Source: Actinomycetota bacterium (GTDB lineage Bacteria > Actinomycetota > Aquicultoria > Aquicultorales > Aquicultoraceae). Taken from it: a stretch of DNA of 28,330 bases. The position numbers were made by a program, and so were the translations under genes. The notes under the pieces are model-generated. The model worked only from the letters and a program-made list of their open reading frames with translations. It made no database searches and had not been told where the DNA came from. Numbering within the stretch: the stretch's first letter is position 1; each line of letters starts with the position of its first letter. Positions 1-7,386 of the stretch are shown here, in pieces. The stretch spans positions 1 through 28,330 of the forward strand of contig JASEIR010000005.1 in assembly GCA_030017355.1 (NCBI GenBank), given 5' to 3'.

Positions 1-192
1 TGTGGAAAAATGTTTTGTTTTCGCTGGTAGAACGGCTTTCAGAGGTCGATTGATACATATCATATCTTGCCTTAATGTATTTTAGCTTCCAAAAATAGCT
101 GTAAGGAATAATTGGCCTATATCCTTGATTAGTTTTTATGTTGTTAATAACTCAGGGGACAATCTTTTTGTTTGTAAACCGCGGGGTCTTTT
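1..192. other. Intergenic region at window edge with two DnaA-box-like 9-mers
   Basis: No coding region is seen. The first nine bases, TGTGGAAAA, are the reverse complement of TTTTCCACA, one mismatch from the DnaA box TTATCCACA. TGTTAATAA at 142-150 is the reverse of TTATTAACA, also one mismatch from TTATNCACA. Together with the sites downstream of dnaA this hints at a second box cluster upstream of the dnaA operon, as in bipartite origins, but two degenerate sites are weak evidence. I see no convincing promoter for the gene at 193. Confidence 0.3.
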
Positions 193-1026
193 ATGAAAAA
201 CTATTTTCAGGCCTTTCTTGATAATTTAGAGAAAAATCGCGACAAGGAAGCTGCGCCTGGGGCTTCATTTACAAACATGGATAGTCCGCAGAGCTCTAAT
301 CGCCAGGTTGCTGCAAGAATTGCCGCCTATGATTCGTTAAAGTCAGCACCTCGCATCATTGAACTTAGGGCCGATGATTATGATGAATTTATAAATCTGC
401 TTGCAACAAAGTCGTATCAATCGTCAAAAGAAATGGGTGGGAATATCCCCTATACAATCATAAGGGAGATAATTGAAAATTTAATTCATGCCTATTTTAA
501 GGAAGTAGTCATAAGTATTCTCGATAACGGAAACACGGTTCGCATATCTGATCAGGGACCAGGCATCAAACATAAAGAGAAGGCTTTTGAGCCAGGCTTT
601 TCGACGGCAACATCTTTTATGAAAAATTTCATTCGAGGCGTTGGCTCCGGTCTTCCAATTACAAAGGAGACGTTATCCTTTCTAGGTGGTGCAATAACTA
701 TTGAGGATAATCTCGAAAGTGGAACTGTTGTTACGTTGCGCATGCCAGCCTCTTCTGACAAAGAGGATAATCTAATGCCAGAAACCACGCCATCTACTCC
801 TAAATTAAACAAGAGGCAGAAGCAAGTTCTCTTTATAATCATGGAGTTTGGTTCCGTAGGTCCGTCAAAAATAGCTAGCGAACTAAATATAAGCCTTAGC
901 ACTGCTTATCGAGATTTGGTATACTTGGAAGAGAAATCCTTAATCTCCTCTGATGCCCAGGGTAAAAGATTTCTTACGTCCTTGGGCATTGAATACTTAG
1001 AAAATATTCTTGGATCTAGCATGTAG
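193..1026 (+). CDS. GHKL-type ATPase domain protein with C-terminal winged helix, upstream of dnaA
   Basis: 277 aa. Residues about 55-185 form a histidine-kinase-like ATPase (GHKL) fold: N-box around E92-N96 (REIIENLIHAY), G1 box DQGPGI at 120-125 and a glycine-rich lid GVGSGLP at 149-155. The N-box resembles that of SpoIIAB/RsbW anti-sigma kinases more than that of sensor kinases, and no dimerisation/phosphoacceptor domain or membrane segment is present. Residues about 205-275 look like a winged helix-turn-helix (KRQKQVLFIIMEFG followed by ASELNISLSTAYRDLVYLEE), as in MarR/DeoR-like regulators. The ATG at 193 has only a weak SD (GGGG). The stop lies 11 bp before dnaA, so the two genes are probably co-transcribed and the protein may be a DNA-binding, ATP-responsive regulator of dnaA. 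The domains are clear; the function is inference. Confidence 0.75.
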   Translation: MKNYFQAFLDNLEKNRDKEAAPGASFTNMDSPQSSNRQVAARIAAYDSLKSAPRIIELRADDYDEFINLLATKSYQSSKEMGGNIPYTIIREIIENLIHAYFKEVVISILDNGNTVRISDQGPGIKHKEKAFEPGFSTATSFMKNFIRGVGSGLPITKETLSFLGGAITIEDNLESGTVVTLRMPASSDKEDNLMPETTPSTPKLNKRQKQVLFIIMEFGSVGPSKIASELNISLSTAYRDLVYLEEKSLISSDAQGKRFLTSLGIEYLENILGSSM

Positions 1027-1037
1027 GTGGGATATTC

Positions 1038-2381
1038 TTGCAAGAACAGCTTGATATAATTTGGGATCAAGTCCTTAAAATAATAAAAAAGCAGCTGAAC
1101 ACGGCAACCTACAAAGCTTGGTTTGAAAACACAAAGCCTGTCCGGCTTGAGGACGATTCACTCATCATTTCTGCCCCAAACTCATTTGCTAAGGAGTGGC
1201 TTGAATCGCGATATAGCAGCCTTGTAAATGATGCTCTCCTTCAAGTTCTTGGTGAAGAACTATCCATAAACGTAGTCATTGATGACGTTGAGCAACTTTC
1301 ACTTACAGCAGATACCACAAGAATGAGAAAAGGCGATCAAAAGGCCCAATCATCGTCCTTAAACCCTAAATACACGTTTGATTCCTTTGTTATAGGAAGT
1401 AGTAATCGCTTTGCGCATGCTGCTGCATTGGCTGTAGCTGAAGCCCCCTCTAATTCTTACAATCCTCTATTTATATACGGTGGCGTCGGGCTTGGTAAAA
1501 CACACCTTCTTCAAGCAATAGCACATTATGTTATCAGGCACCACCCCTCCTTAAAAGTTAAGTATGTTTCTTGCGAAAAGTTTACAAATGATTTTATCCA
1601 TTCAATAAGAGATAGGGATAAAATTCCTGGTTTTCAAAAAAGATATCGTAATAATGATGTCCTCTTGGTTGATGATATACAGTTTCTTGAAGGCAAAGAG
1701 GGCACTCAAGAAGAATTCTTTCACACATTTAATACTCTCTACGAGGCTAGTAAACAAATTGTCATTTCAAGCGACAGACCACCAAAAGATATAGCAACGT
1801 TAGAGGATAGGTTAAGATCTAGATTTGAGTGTGGCCTTATAACAGACATACAACCACCTGATCTCGAAACAAGGATAGCTATTTTAGATAAGAAGGCACA
1901 AGCAGTGAACCTATCGGTTCAAAATGACATACTTGAATATATTGCCTCTAGAATTCAATCAAATATTAGAGAGTTAGAGGGGGCCCTTATCAGAATTATA
2001 GCTTATTCCTCTTTAACAAAAGAGCCTATTAGCCTTGCTATGGCTGAAGAAGTGCTTAAAGACATCTTCCCAAACAAAGCAAGCCGTCCTATATCTATAC
2101 AAACTATTCAGTCAGAGGTATGCAGATATTTTAATATATCTAAATCACAACTAATTGGAAATAAGAGATCGCAGTCCGTTGTATATCCAAGGCAGGTAGC
2201 TATGTATTTAGCACGAGAACTTACCGATTTAAGTCTTCCAAAAATTGGGGAGGACTTTGGTGGACGAGATCACACAACCGTTATGTATGCAAACGCTAAA
2301 ATTAGCAAAATGATAAGCACACACAGAGAAATTTATAATCAAATTCAAGAATTAACAAACCGCATAAAGCAAAAGACCTAA
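1038..2381 (+). CDS. dnaA: Chromosomal replication initiator protein DnaA
   Basis: 447 aa, the usual length. Domain I spans about residues 1-75 and is followed by a short, poorly conserved linker. The AAA+ domain carries Walker A GGVGLGKT at 148-155 and Walker B VLLVDDIQ at 208-215. Domain IV ends with the DnaA signature around 398-417 (SLPKIGEDFGGRDHTTV) that reads DnaA boxes. DnaA-ATP binds the origin, opens it and recruits the helicase. The start is TTG at 1038, preceded by a GGTGGGA SD-like stretch; the protein then begins with a normal DnaA N-terminus. It sits immediately downstream of the GHKL/winged-helix gene and upstream of the probable oriC. Confidence 0.98.
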   Translation: MQEQLDIIWDQVLKIIKKQLNTATYKAWFENTKPVRLEDDSLIISAPNSFAKEWLESRYSSLVNDALLQVLGEELSINVVIDDVEQLSLTADTTRMRKGDQKAQSSSLNPKYTFDSFVIGSSNRFAHAAALAVAEAPSNSYNPLFIYGGVGLGKTHLLQAIAHYVIRHHPSLKVKYVSCEKFTNDFIHSIRDRDKIPGFQKRYRNNDVLLVDDIQFLEGKEGTQEEFFHTFNTLYEASKQIVISSDRPPKDIATLEDRLRSRFECGLITDIQPPDLETRIAILDKKAQAVNLSVQNDILEYIASRIQSNIRELEGALIRIIAYSSLTKEPISLAMAEEVLKDIFPNKASRPISIQTIQSEVCRYFNISKSQLIGNKRSQSVVYPRQVAMYLARELTDLSLPKIGEDFGGRDHTTVMYANAKISKMISTHREIYNQIQELTNRIKQKT

Positions 2382-2431
2382 AACCTGTTTATAACCTTGT
2401 TTATAAACGAAAAATTATTACTTATTTGCTT

Positions 2432-2440
2432 TTATACACA
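2432..2440 (+). promoter_or_regulatory. DnaA box (TTATACACA)
   Basis: Exact match to TTATNCACA in the dnaA-dnaN gap, on the same strand as dnaA, about 80 bp upstream of the DnaA-trio array. Confidence 0.65.
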
Positions 2441-2518
2441 AGTTATCTTTTAATATTTAACAGCATTAGCTATAAAATAAAGAGCAAGAATTATTGTTTT
2501 TAACATAATTAACATTAC

Positions 2519-2533
2519 CTACTATTACTACTA
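2519..2533 (+). promoter_or_regulatory. DnaA-trio array (origin unwinding element)
   Basis: The plus strand reads CTA CTA TTA CTA CTA. The complementary strand read 3'->5' is therefore GAT GAT AAT GAT GAT, matching the 3'-(G/A)AT-5' DnaA-trio motif of the bacterial basal origin unwinding system described in Bacillus subtilis. It lies between the DnaA box and dnaN, in the same orientation relative to dnaA and dnaN. The TTAACAT repeats just upstream are too degenerate to call as the adjoining DnaA boxes. Confidence 0.65.
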
Positions 2534-2556
2534 TACAATTTAGTTTGGAGGAAGTA

Positions 2557-3660
2557 GTGAAGGTTTTTCTATCACAAGCTGATTTTAACACTGCCATGCA
2601 GATAACACAGAAAGCCGTATCTCAAAAGAGCCTTCTTCCTATTCTCTCAGGTATTTTACTAAATATTAATGAAGAATCTATTGATTTATATTCAACCGAT
2701 TTAGAGATGTCTATAAAGCATAATATAGCTTGTAGGATAGAAAATCGGAAAGACAGCAGCTCTTTCGTTATTCCAGCAAGACTTACCGCAGATATTGTAA
2801 AAAGTTTGCCAGATTCAAAAGTCAGTCTTAATGTCGACGAAAAGAACAGTAACGTAAAAATCACGTGCGGACAATGCGAGTTTGAAGTAAAGACTATGCC
2901 GGCTGAAGATTACCCCGGCTTTCCTACGCTACAAAAAGATATAGTAATTGTGGTTGACGGAAAAAAATTATCAGAGGCAGTTAAACAAGTAATAAAGGCT
3001 GCTTCAAAAGATGAGACAAGGCCTATTTTATGTGGAATATTGTTGGTAATAGAAAAAGGAAGACTAAGGTTGGTTGCAACTGATAGCTATCGCTTATCGA
3101 TACGCGAAACAGCGATAGGTGGAAAAGATGTTGAATTAAAAGCAATAGTGCCTGCAAGGTGTATGGATGAGGTCTCAAGGGTTTGTAATAATGAAGAAGT
3201 AGAAGTAGGGCTAGCTAAAAATCAGATCTATTTTAAAACAAAAAGTACAACTATAGTATCAAGATTAATAGAAGGGAATTTTCCAAATTATCAGCAACTT
3301 CTTCCTGATGGGTGTGAAGTAAAAGTAAAGCTTAATAGGGAAGGATTTATTAACTCACTAAAAAGAGTATCGATACTTGCGCAAAACAACACCCTTGTAA
3401 AAATAAAAATTATGAGCAGTTCGATTCAGCTGATGGCTGCATCAGTGGACATAGGCTCAGCGGTTGAGGAATTAGAAGCGCAAGTTGATGGGGAAGGAAT
3501 GGAAATTGCATTTAACCCGCAATTTCTAGTAGATGGGTTAAATTCAATATCAGAGGAAGAGGTATTTATAGAGTTAAACAGCCCACTGCGGCCTGGTATT
3601 ATAAGGCCAGTAAAAACGCAAGATTTTATATATCTCATTATGCCAATAAGGTTGGGATGA
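2557..3660 (+). CDS. dnaN: DNA polymerase III beta subunit (sliding clamp)
   Basis: 367 aa from the GTG at 2557, with three clamp domains of about 120 aa each. Family hallmarks include an early SQKSLLPIL-type segment, LVATDSYRLS in the second domain and a C-terminal YLIMPIRLG matching the usual clamp ending. The clamp tethers DNA polymerase III to DNA. An in-frame TTG at 2545 would give four more residues, but the SD GGAGG at 2547-2551 sits five bases before the GTG, so GTG 2557 is the better start. The stop codon overlaps the ATG of the S4 gene (ATGA), indicating translational coupling. Confidence 0.98.
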   Translation: MKVFLSQADFNTAMQITQKAVSQKSLLPILSGILLNINEESIDLYSTDLEMSIKHNIACRIENRKDSSSFVIPARLTADIVKSLPDSKVSLNVDEKNSNVKITCGQCEFEVKTMPAEDYPGFPTLQKDIVIVVDGKKLSEAVKQVIKAASKDETRPILCGILLVIEKGRLRLVATDSYRLSIRETAIGGKDVELKAIVPARCMDEVSRVCNNEEVEVGLAKNQIYFKTKSTTIVSRLIEGNFPNYQQLLPDGCEVKVKLNREGFINSLKRVSILAQNNTLVKIKIMSSSIQLMAASVDIGSAVEELEAQVDGEGMEIAFNPQFLVDGLNSISEEEVFIELNSPLRPGIIRPVKTQDFIYLIMPIRLG

Positions 3661-3875
3661 GTTTGAGGATGGTTAGTTTAAGAGCTGGAACAAGATTGGA
3701 TCAGCTCTTAAAATATATAAATATAGTATCAACAGGGGGAGAGGCAAAAAGTATAATACAAAGTGGAGAAGTATCTGTAAATGGAAAAGTTGAAACAAGA
3801 AGGGGTTATAAATTAAAAGAGGGGGACACCGTAGATGTAAAAGGAGTCTCCCTGAAAGTTTCTTTAAAAGAGTAA
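3657..3875 (+). CDS. S4-domain RNA-binding protein (YaaA/RlbA family)
   Basis: 72 aa, essentially a single S4 RNA-binding domain: RAGTRLDQLLKYINIVSTGG, then AKSIIQSGEVSVNGKVETRRGYKLKEGDTV. Its position between dnaN and recF is that of B. subtilis yaaA (rlbA), a small S4 protein linked to ribosome assembly. The ATG overlaps the dnaN stop by four bases. A later ATG at 3669 has an SD directly abutting it and is less likely to be the start. The stop is two bases before recF. Confidence 0.9.
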   Translation: MSLRMVSLRAGTRLDQLLKYINIVSTGGEAKSIIQSGEVSVNGKVETRRGYKLKEGDTVDVKGVSLKVSLKE

Positions 3876-3877
3876 AT

Positions 3878-4966
3878 ATGTTTATAAAAAGTATAAATCT
3901 TAGAAATTTTAGGAACTATAGCGACTTTAGCGTTGATATAGACAAAGGATTAAATTTTCTTATCGGAAGAAATGCTGTTGGTAAAACAAATTTACTTGAA
4001 GCAATATATTTTCTTGAAAATGGTAGGTCACATAGAACAAATCTCTGTCAAGATCTAATAAAATGGAATGAGGAGTACCTGTCGGTTAGGGCTACAGTTG
4101 TTAGAAAAAATCGAGAATTATCAATAGAATCGATTTTATCAAAAGCAAGCGGTAAAACATTTAAAGTAAATGGAGTAGAAAAAAGTAAGATAAGAGGCTT
4201 AGAAAAACCAATAATAACAATAATATTTACCCCAGATCATTTAAAGATTGTAAAAGAAACGCCAGAGCACAGACGTGCCTACCTAGATGAAGTCCTTAGT
4301 AAAATAAAACCAGATTATAACTACTGGCGTCTGCAGTACTTGCGAATTCTAAAGCAAAGAAACGCGCTTCTTAAGAAAGTATTTACTGGAAGAATGAAAC
4401 AGGATCTAATAAGCCACTGGGACAAGCAACTGATTTTTTCAGGCATTAAATTAATAAACGCAAGAAAAGAGGTCATTAAAAGAATCGAAGGTTATGCAAG
4501 CGATGCGTACAGAAAAATGTCGGGAGGCAATGAAACCTTAAAGCTCCAATACGAAAATCAGGTATTAAAAATAGAAGCAGCCAACGGACTGGAAGACAAA
4601 TTTAATGAGGAACTTAAAAGAAGAAGAAAGGATGAGATTGAAAGAGGACAAACACTGGTTGGTCCTCATAGAGACGACGTTTGCATATTTATAAATGGTA
4701 TAGATACAAGAACTTTCGGATCTCAGGGAGAGCAAAGATCAGTTGCATTGGCCTTAAAAATGTCAGAGCTAAAAATTATAGAAGATATGATTAATGAAAG
4801 TCCTATCTTACTATTGGATGATGTTATGTCTGAGCTAGACGATGACAGAAGAAGGGCCTTCATAGAACAAATAAATAAAAACACACAAATAATTATCACA
4901 AGCACAAAGAGCATAACAATTAGTGATGATATAGATAAAAGAGCAAATACGATAAGGATTTCGTGA
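3878..4966 (+). CDS. recF: DNA replication and repair protein RecF
   Basis: 362 aa, normal for RecF. It is an SMC-like ABC ATPase with Walker A GRNAVGKT at 30-37, signature motif SQGEQRS near 282-288 and Walker B LLLDDVMSELD near 309-320. RecF works with RecO/RecR to load RecA at single-stranded gaps and stalled forks. The ATG lies two bases after the S4 gene and the TGA is one base before the dciA ATG, so all four genes form one tightly coupled operon. The SD is weak, consistent with translational coupling. Confidence 0.97.
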   Translation: MFIKSINLRNFRNYSDFSVDIDKGLNFLIGRNAVGKTNLLEAIYFLENGRSHRTNLCQDLIKWNEEYLSVRATVVRKNRELSIESILSKASGKTFKVNGVEKSKIRGLEKPIITIIFTPDHLKIVKETPEHRRAYLDEVLSKIKPDYNYWRLQYLRILKQRNALLKKVFTGRMKQDLISHWDKQLIFSGIKLINARKEVIKRIEGYASDAYRKMSGGNETLKLQYENQVLKIEAANGLEDKFNEELKRRRKDEIERGQTLVGPHRDDVCIFINGIDTRTFGSQGEQRSVALALKMSELKIIEDMINESPILLLDDVMSELDDDRRRAFIEQINKNTQIIITSTKSITISDDIDKRANTIRIS

Positions 4967-4967
4967 T

Positions 4968-5267
4968 ATGTATAGGTTAAGTGAAACAATTGAGGAGCTC
5001 TCCAAAAAAAAAGCAATAGGTATAGATTTTAGGGATGTTAAGGCAATATTAGCATGGGATAAGGCTGTTGGCCAGGCGATTGCGGAAAATACAGAGCCAG
5101 TAAAGATTATAAGAGGTATTCTTTATGTAAAAACCAAGAGCCCGGCATGGGCACAGGAGCTAAAAGCGCTAAGCAGCGATATTATAAGTAAACTTAATAA
5201 AGAAGTAGGTAAAGGTGTAATAAAAGAGATAAGATTATTCCATGATAGCTCTTTTAGTAAAGAGTAA
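4968..5267 (+). CDS. dciA: DciA-like helicase-loader protein (DUF721)
   Basis: 99 aa with the DUF721 pattern: a conserved Trp (LAWDKAVGQAIAENTEPVKI), then GILYVKTKSPAWAQEL and a C-terminal IRLF strand. DciA is the ancestral partner that helps load replicative helicase DnaB in bacteria lacking DnaC/DnaI. It lies just after recF, as in many Actinobacteria. A hairpin at 5354-5382 follows about 85 bp after the stop and probably ends this operon. Confidence 0.88.
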   Translation: MYRLSETIEELSKKKAIGIDFRDVKAILAWDKAVGQAIAENTEPVKIIRGILYVKTKSPAWAQELKALSSDIISKLNKEVGKGVIKEIRLFHDSSFSKE

Positions 5268-5335
5268 AGTAAGAAGTTAAAGCATGTTCTTATATCAACG
5301 ATAGCCAATAAAAACACCAAAAAGAGTGAAATATA

Positions 5336-5344
5336 TGATATAAT
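5336..5344 (+). promoter_or_regulatory. Extended -10 promoter, probable gyrB promoter
   Basis: TGATATAAT (TGn-TATAAT) is a perfect extended -10 element, with no recognisable -35, consistent with extended -10 promoters. Transcription would begin near 5351, only a few bases before the hairpin at 5354-5382. There is too little room between hairpin and gyrB for a second promoter. Confidence 0.45.
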
Positions 5345-5353
5345 ATTAATGAT

Positions 5354-5382
5354 AAAGAAACGGCTTTAAAAGCCGTTTCTTT
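5354..5382 (+). terminator. Hairpin between dciA and gyrB, terminator or leader attenuator
   Basis: Perfect 14-bp inverted repeat (AAAGAAACGGCTTT / AAAGCCGTTTCTTT) with the 3' arm ending in a T-rich run. It can terminate the dnaN-dciA operon. Because an extended -10 promoter lies just upstream, the same hairpin may also form the 5' end of the gyrB mRNA. Confidence 0.7.
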
Positions 5383-5419
5383 GCGTAAAAACCCAGCAGG
5401 GATAGGAAAGAGGTAGTAA

Positions 5420-7318
5420 ATGGACGCAACATATACCGCAAAAGACATAACGGTATTAGAGGGACTAGAGGCAGTTAGGAAGCGCCCAGGTATGTATATT
5501 GGAAGTACAGGGCCAAGAGGACTTCATCATCTCGTATATGAAGTAGTTGATAACAGTATTGATGAAGCTCTTGCTGGATATTGTAAAAATATCTTTATAG
5601 CAATTAAAAAAGATAATTCAGTAGTTGTAGTAGACGACGGGCGAGGAATACCTGTTGATGTAATACCAAAATACAAAAAACCAGCCGTGGAGATTGTCCT
5701 CACCATGCTTCATGCTGGGGGTAAGTTTGGTGGAGACGGATATAAAGTATCCGGTGGTCTTCACGGAGTAGGTATATCTGTTGTAAATGCCTTATCAGAA
5801 AGCTTAACCGTTGAGGTAAAAAGAGACGGTCATATATACAGGCAGTCTTTTGCGTACGGAAAACCGACTAGCGAGCTGGAAGTTGTAGGAAAAACTAAAA
5901 AAACAGGCACGACAATAACCTTTCGACCTGACAAAACAATTTTTGAGGACGTAAACTTTAGTTTTGAAACAATTCGCCAGAGAATGAGGGAAATGGCATT
6001 CTTAAATAAGGATTTAAGAATACAGCTCACCGACGAGAGGACAGAGCCGCAAGAGCAAGTAGAGTATAAATATTCTGGCGGAATTATAGACTTTGTAAAG
6101 CACCTCAATAAAACAAAAGAGCCCCTTCATAAAAAGATTATATATTTTGAAGGAAGCGAGAGCGGGAGCCATGTTGAGGTTGCTATGCAATATAATACAG
6201 GATACACAGAGAGCGTCTTCTCTTTCGCAAACAACATCAACACCCAAGAAGGTGGAACGCACCTATCTGGATTTAGAGCAGCTCTAACGAGAACAATAAA
6301 TGATTACGCTCGGAAAAAGGGTCTGTTAAAGGAAAAAGAGGAAAATCTATCTGGTGACGATGTTAGGGAAGGACTAACGGCAATTGTAAGCGTAAAACTT
6401 AGAGAGCCGCAGTTTGAGGGACAGACAAAAACAAAGCTTGGTAATACAGATATAAGAGGTCTTGTTGAGGGGACCACGGGAACCAGACTTGACGAGTTCT
6501 TAGAGGAAAATCCGCAAACAGCGAGGCTAATTGTAAACAAGGTAATCCAAGCTGCAAGAGCAAGGGCTGCCGCAAGAAAAGCAAGAGAGCTAACTAGAAG
6601 AAAGAGCCTGTTAGAAAGCACATCTCTGCCAGGTAAATTAGCCGATTGCTCCATGCAAGACCCTACTCTGTCGGAAATTTATCTAGTTGAGGGTGATTCA
6701 GCGGGTGGATCAGCCAAACAAGCAAGAGACAGGGCGTTTCAAGCCATTCTTCCACTAAAGGGAAAGATTCTAAACGTGGAAAAGGCAAGGCTTAATAAAA
6801 TACTTAGCAGCGAAGAAATTCAAGCCATTATAACAGCACTTGGTACTGGAATTGGTGAAGACTTCGATATAAATAATGCTAGGTATCACAAAGTTATAAT
6901 AATGACTGATGCAGATGTAGACGGAGCCCATATAAGAACGCTTATCTTGACGTTCTTTTATCGCTATATGCCACAGATGCTTGAGGCTGGCTACATATAC
7001 ATAGCGCAGCCGCCACTTTATAGGGTAACCCATGATGGCATAACAAAGTATTTTTATAAAGACAGAGAGCTAGAGGAATACCTAAGAGCGCTGAATAAAA
7101 ACGTAAACGTTCAGCGTTATAAAGGCCTTGGAGAAATGAATCCAGACCAACTTTGGGATACGACAATGAATCCAGAGAAAAGAACACTGCTGCAAGTGGG
7201 AGTCGAGGATGCCGTTGTAGCAGATGAGATATTCTCTATTTTAATGGGTGACAAAGTGGAACCTCGGCGAGAGTTTATACAGAAGCACGCAAAAGACGTA
7301 AGATTTCTTGATATATAA
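5420..7318 (+). CDS. gyrB: DNA gyrase subunit B
   Basis: 632 aa, the typical short (non-proteobacterial) GyrB without the large insertion. GHKL ATPase motifs: DNSIDEALAG (N-box), DDGRGIPV and GLHGVGISVVNALS. The Toprim metal/cleavage residues are in EGDSAGGSAK near 424 and MTDADVDGAHIRTL near 495. The C-terminus has the GLGEMNP segment and ends RREFIQKHAKDVRFLDI. With GyrA it introduces negative supercoils. The ATG at 5420 has a GAGG SD about 8 bp upstream. gyrA follows after 68 bp on the same strand. Confidence 0.98.
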   Translation: MDATYTAKDITVLEGLEAVRKRPGMYIGSTGPRGLHHLVYEVVDNSIDEALAGYCKNIFIAIKKDNSVVVVDDGRGIPVDVIPKYKKPAVEIVLTMLHAGGKFGGDGYKVSGGLHGVGISVVNALSESLTVEVKRDGHIYRQSFAYGKPTSELEVVGKTKKTGTTITFRPDKTIFEDVNFSFETIRQRMREMAFLNKDLRIQLTDERTEPQEQVEYKYSGGIIDFVKHLNKTKEPLHKKIIYFEGSESGSHVEVAMQYNTGYTESVFSFANNINTQEGGTHLSGFRAALTRTINDYARKKGLLKEKEENLSGDDVREGLTAIVSVKLREPQFEGQTKTKLGNTDIRGLVEGTTGTRLDEFLEENPQTARLIVNKVIQAARARAAARKARELTRRKSLLESTSLPGKLADCSMQDPTLSEIYLVEGDSAGGSAKQARDRAFQAILPLKGKILNVEKARLNKILSSEEIQAIITALGTGIGEDFDINNARYHKVIIMTDADVDGAHIRTLILTFFYRYMPQMLEAGYIYIAQPPLYRVTHDGITKYFYKDRELEEYLRALNKNVNVQRYKGLGEMNPDQLWDTTMNPEKRTLLQVGVEDAVVADEIFSILMGDKVEPRREFIQKHAKDVRFLDI

Positions 7319-7386
7319 ATGTCGTCATCATGCAAATTAAATACCGATATTAGCCAGCTCGAGGCTGGCCACGAAGGGGATTAACT

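Larger units (their letters stand above)
2382..2556. other. oriC: Probable replication origin (oriC), dnaA-dnaN intergenic region
   Basis: A 175-bp, very AT-rich gap between dnaA and dnaN, the usual oriC position in Gram-positive bacteria. It contains two tandem TGTTTATAA 9-mers at 2386-2394 and 2398-2406 (reverse strand TTATAAACA, DnaA-box-like), a TTATACACA at 2432-2440 that fits the DnaA box consensus TTATNCACA exactly, and a DnaA-trio array at 2519-2533 just before dnaN. No GC-rich cluster or perfect box directly abuts the trios, so the complete basal unwinding element is only partly matched. Confidence 0.75.
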
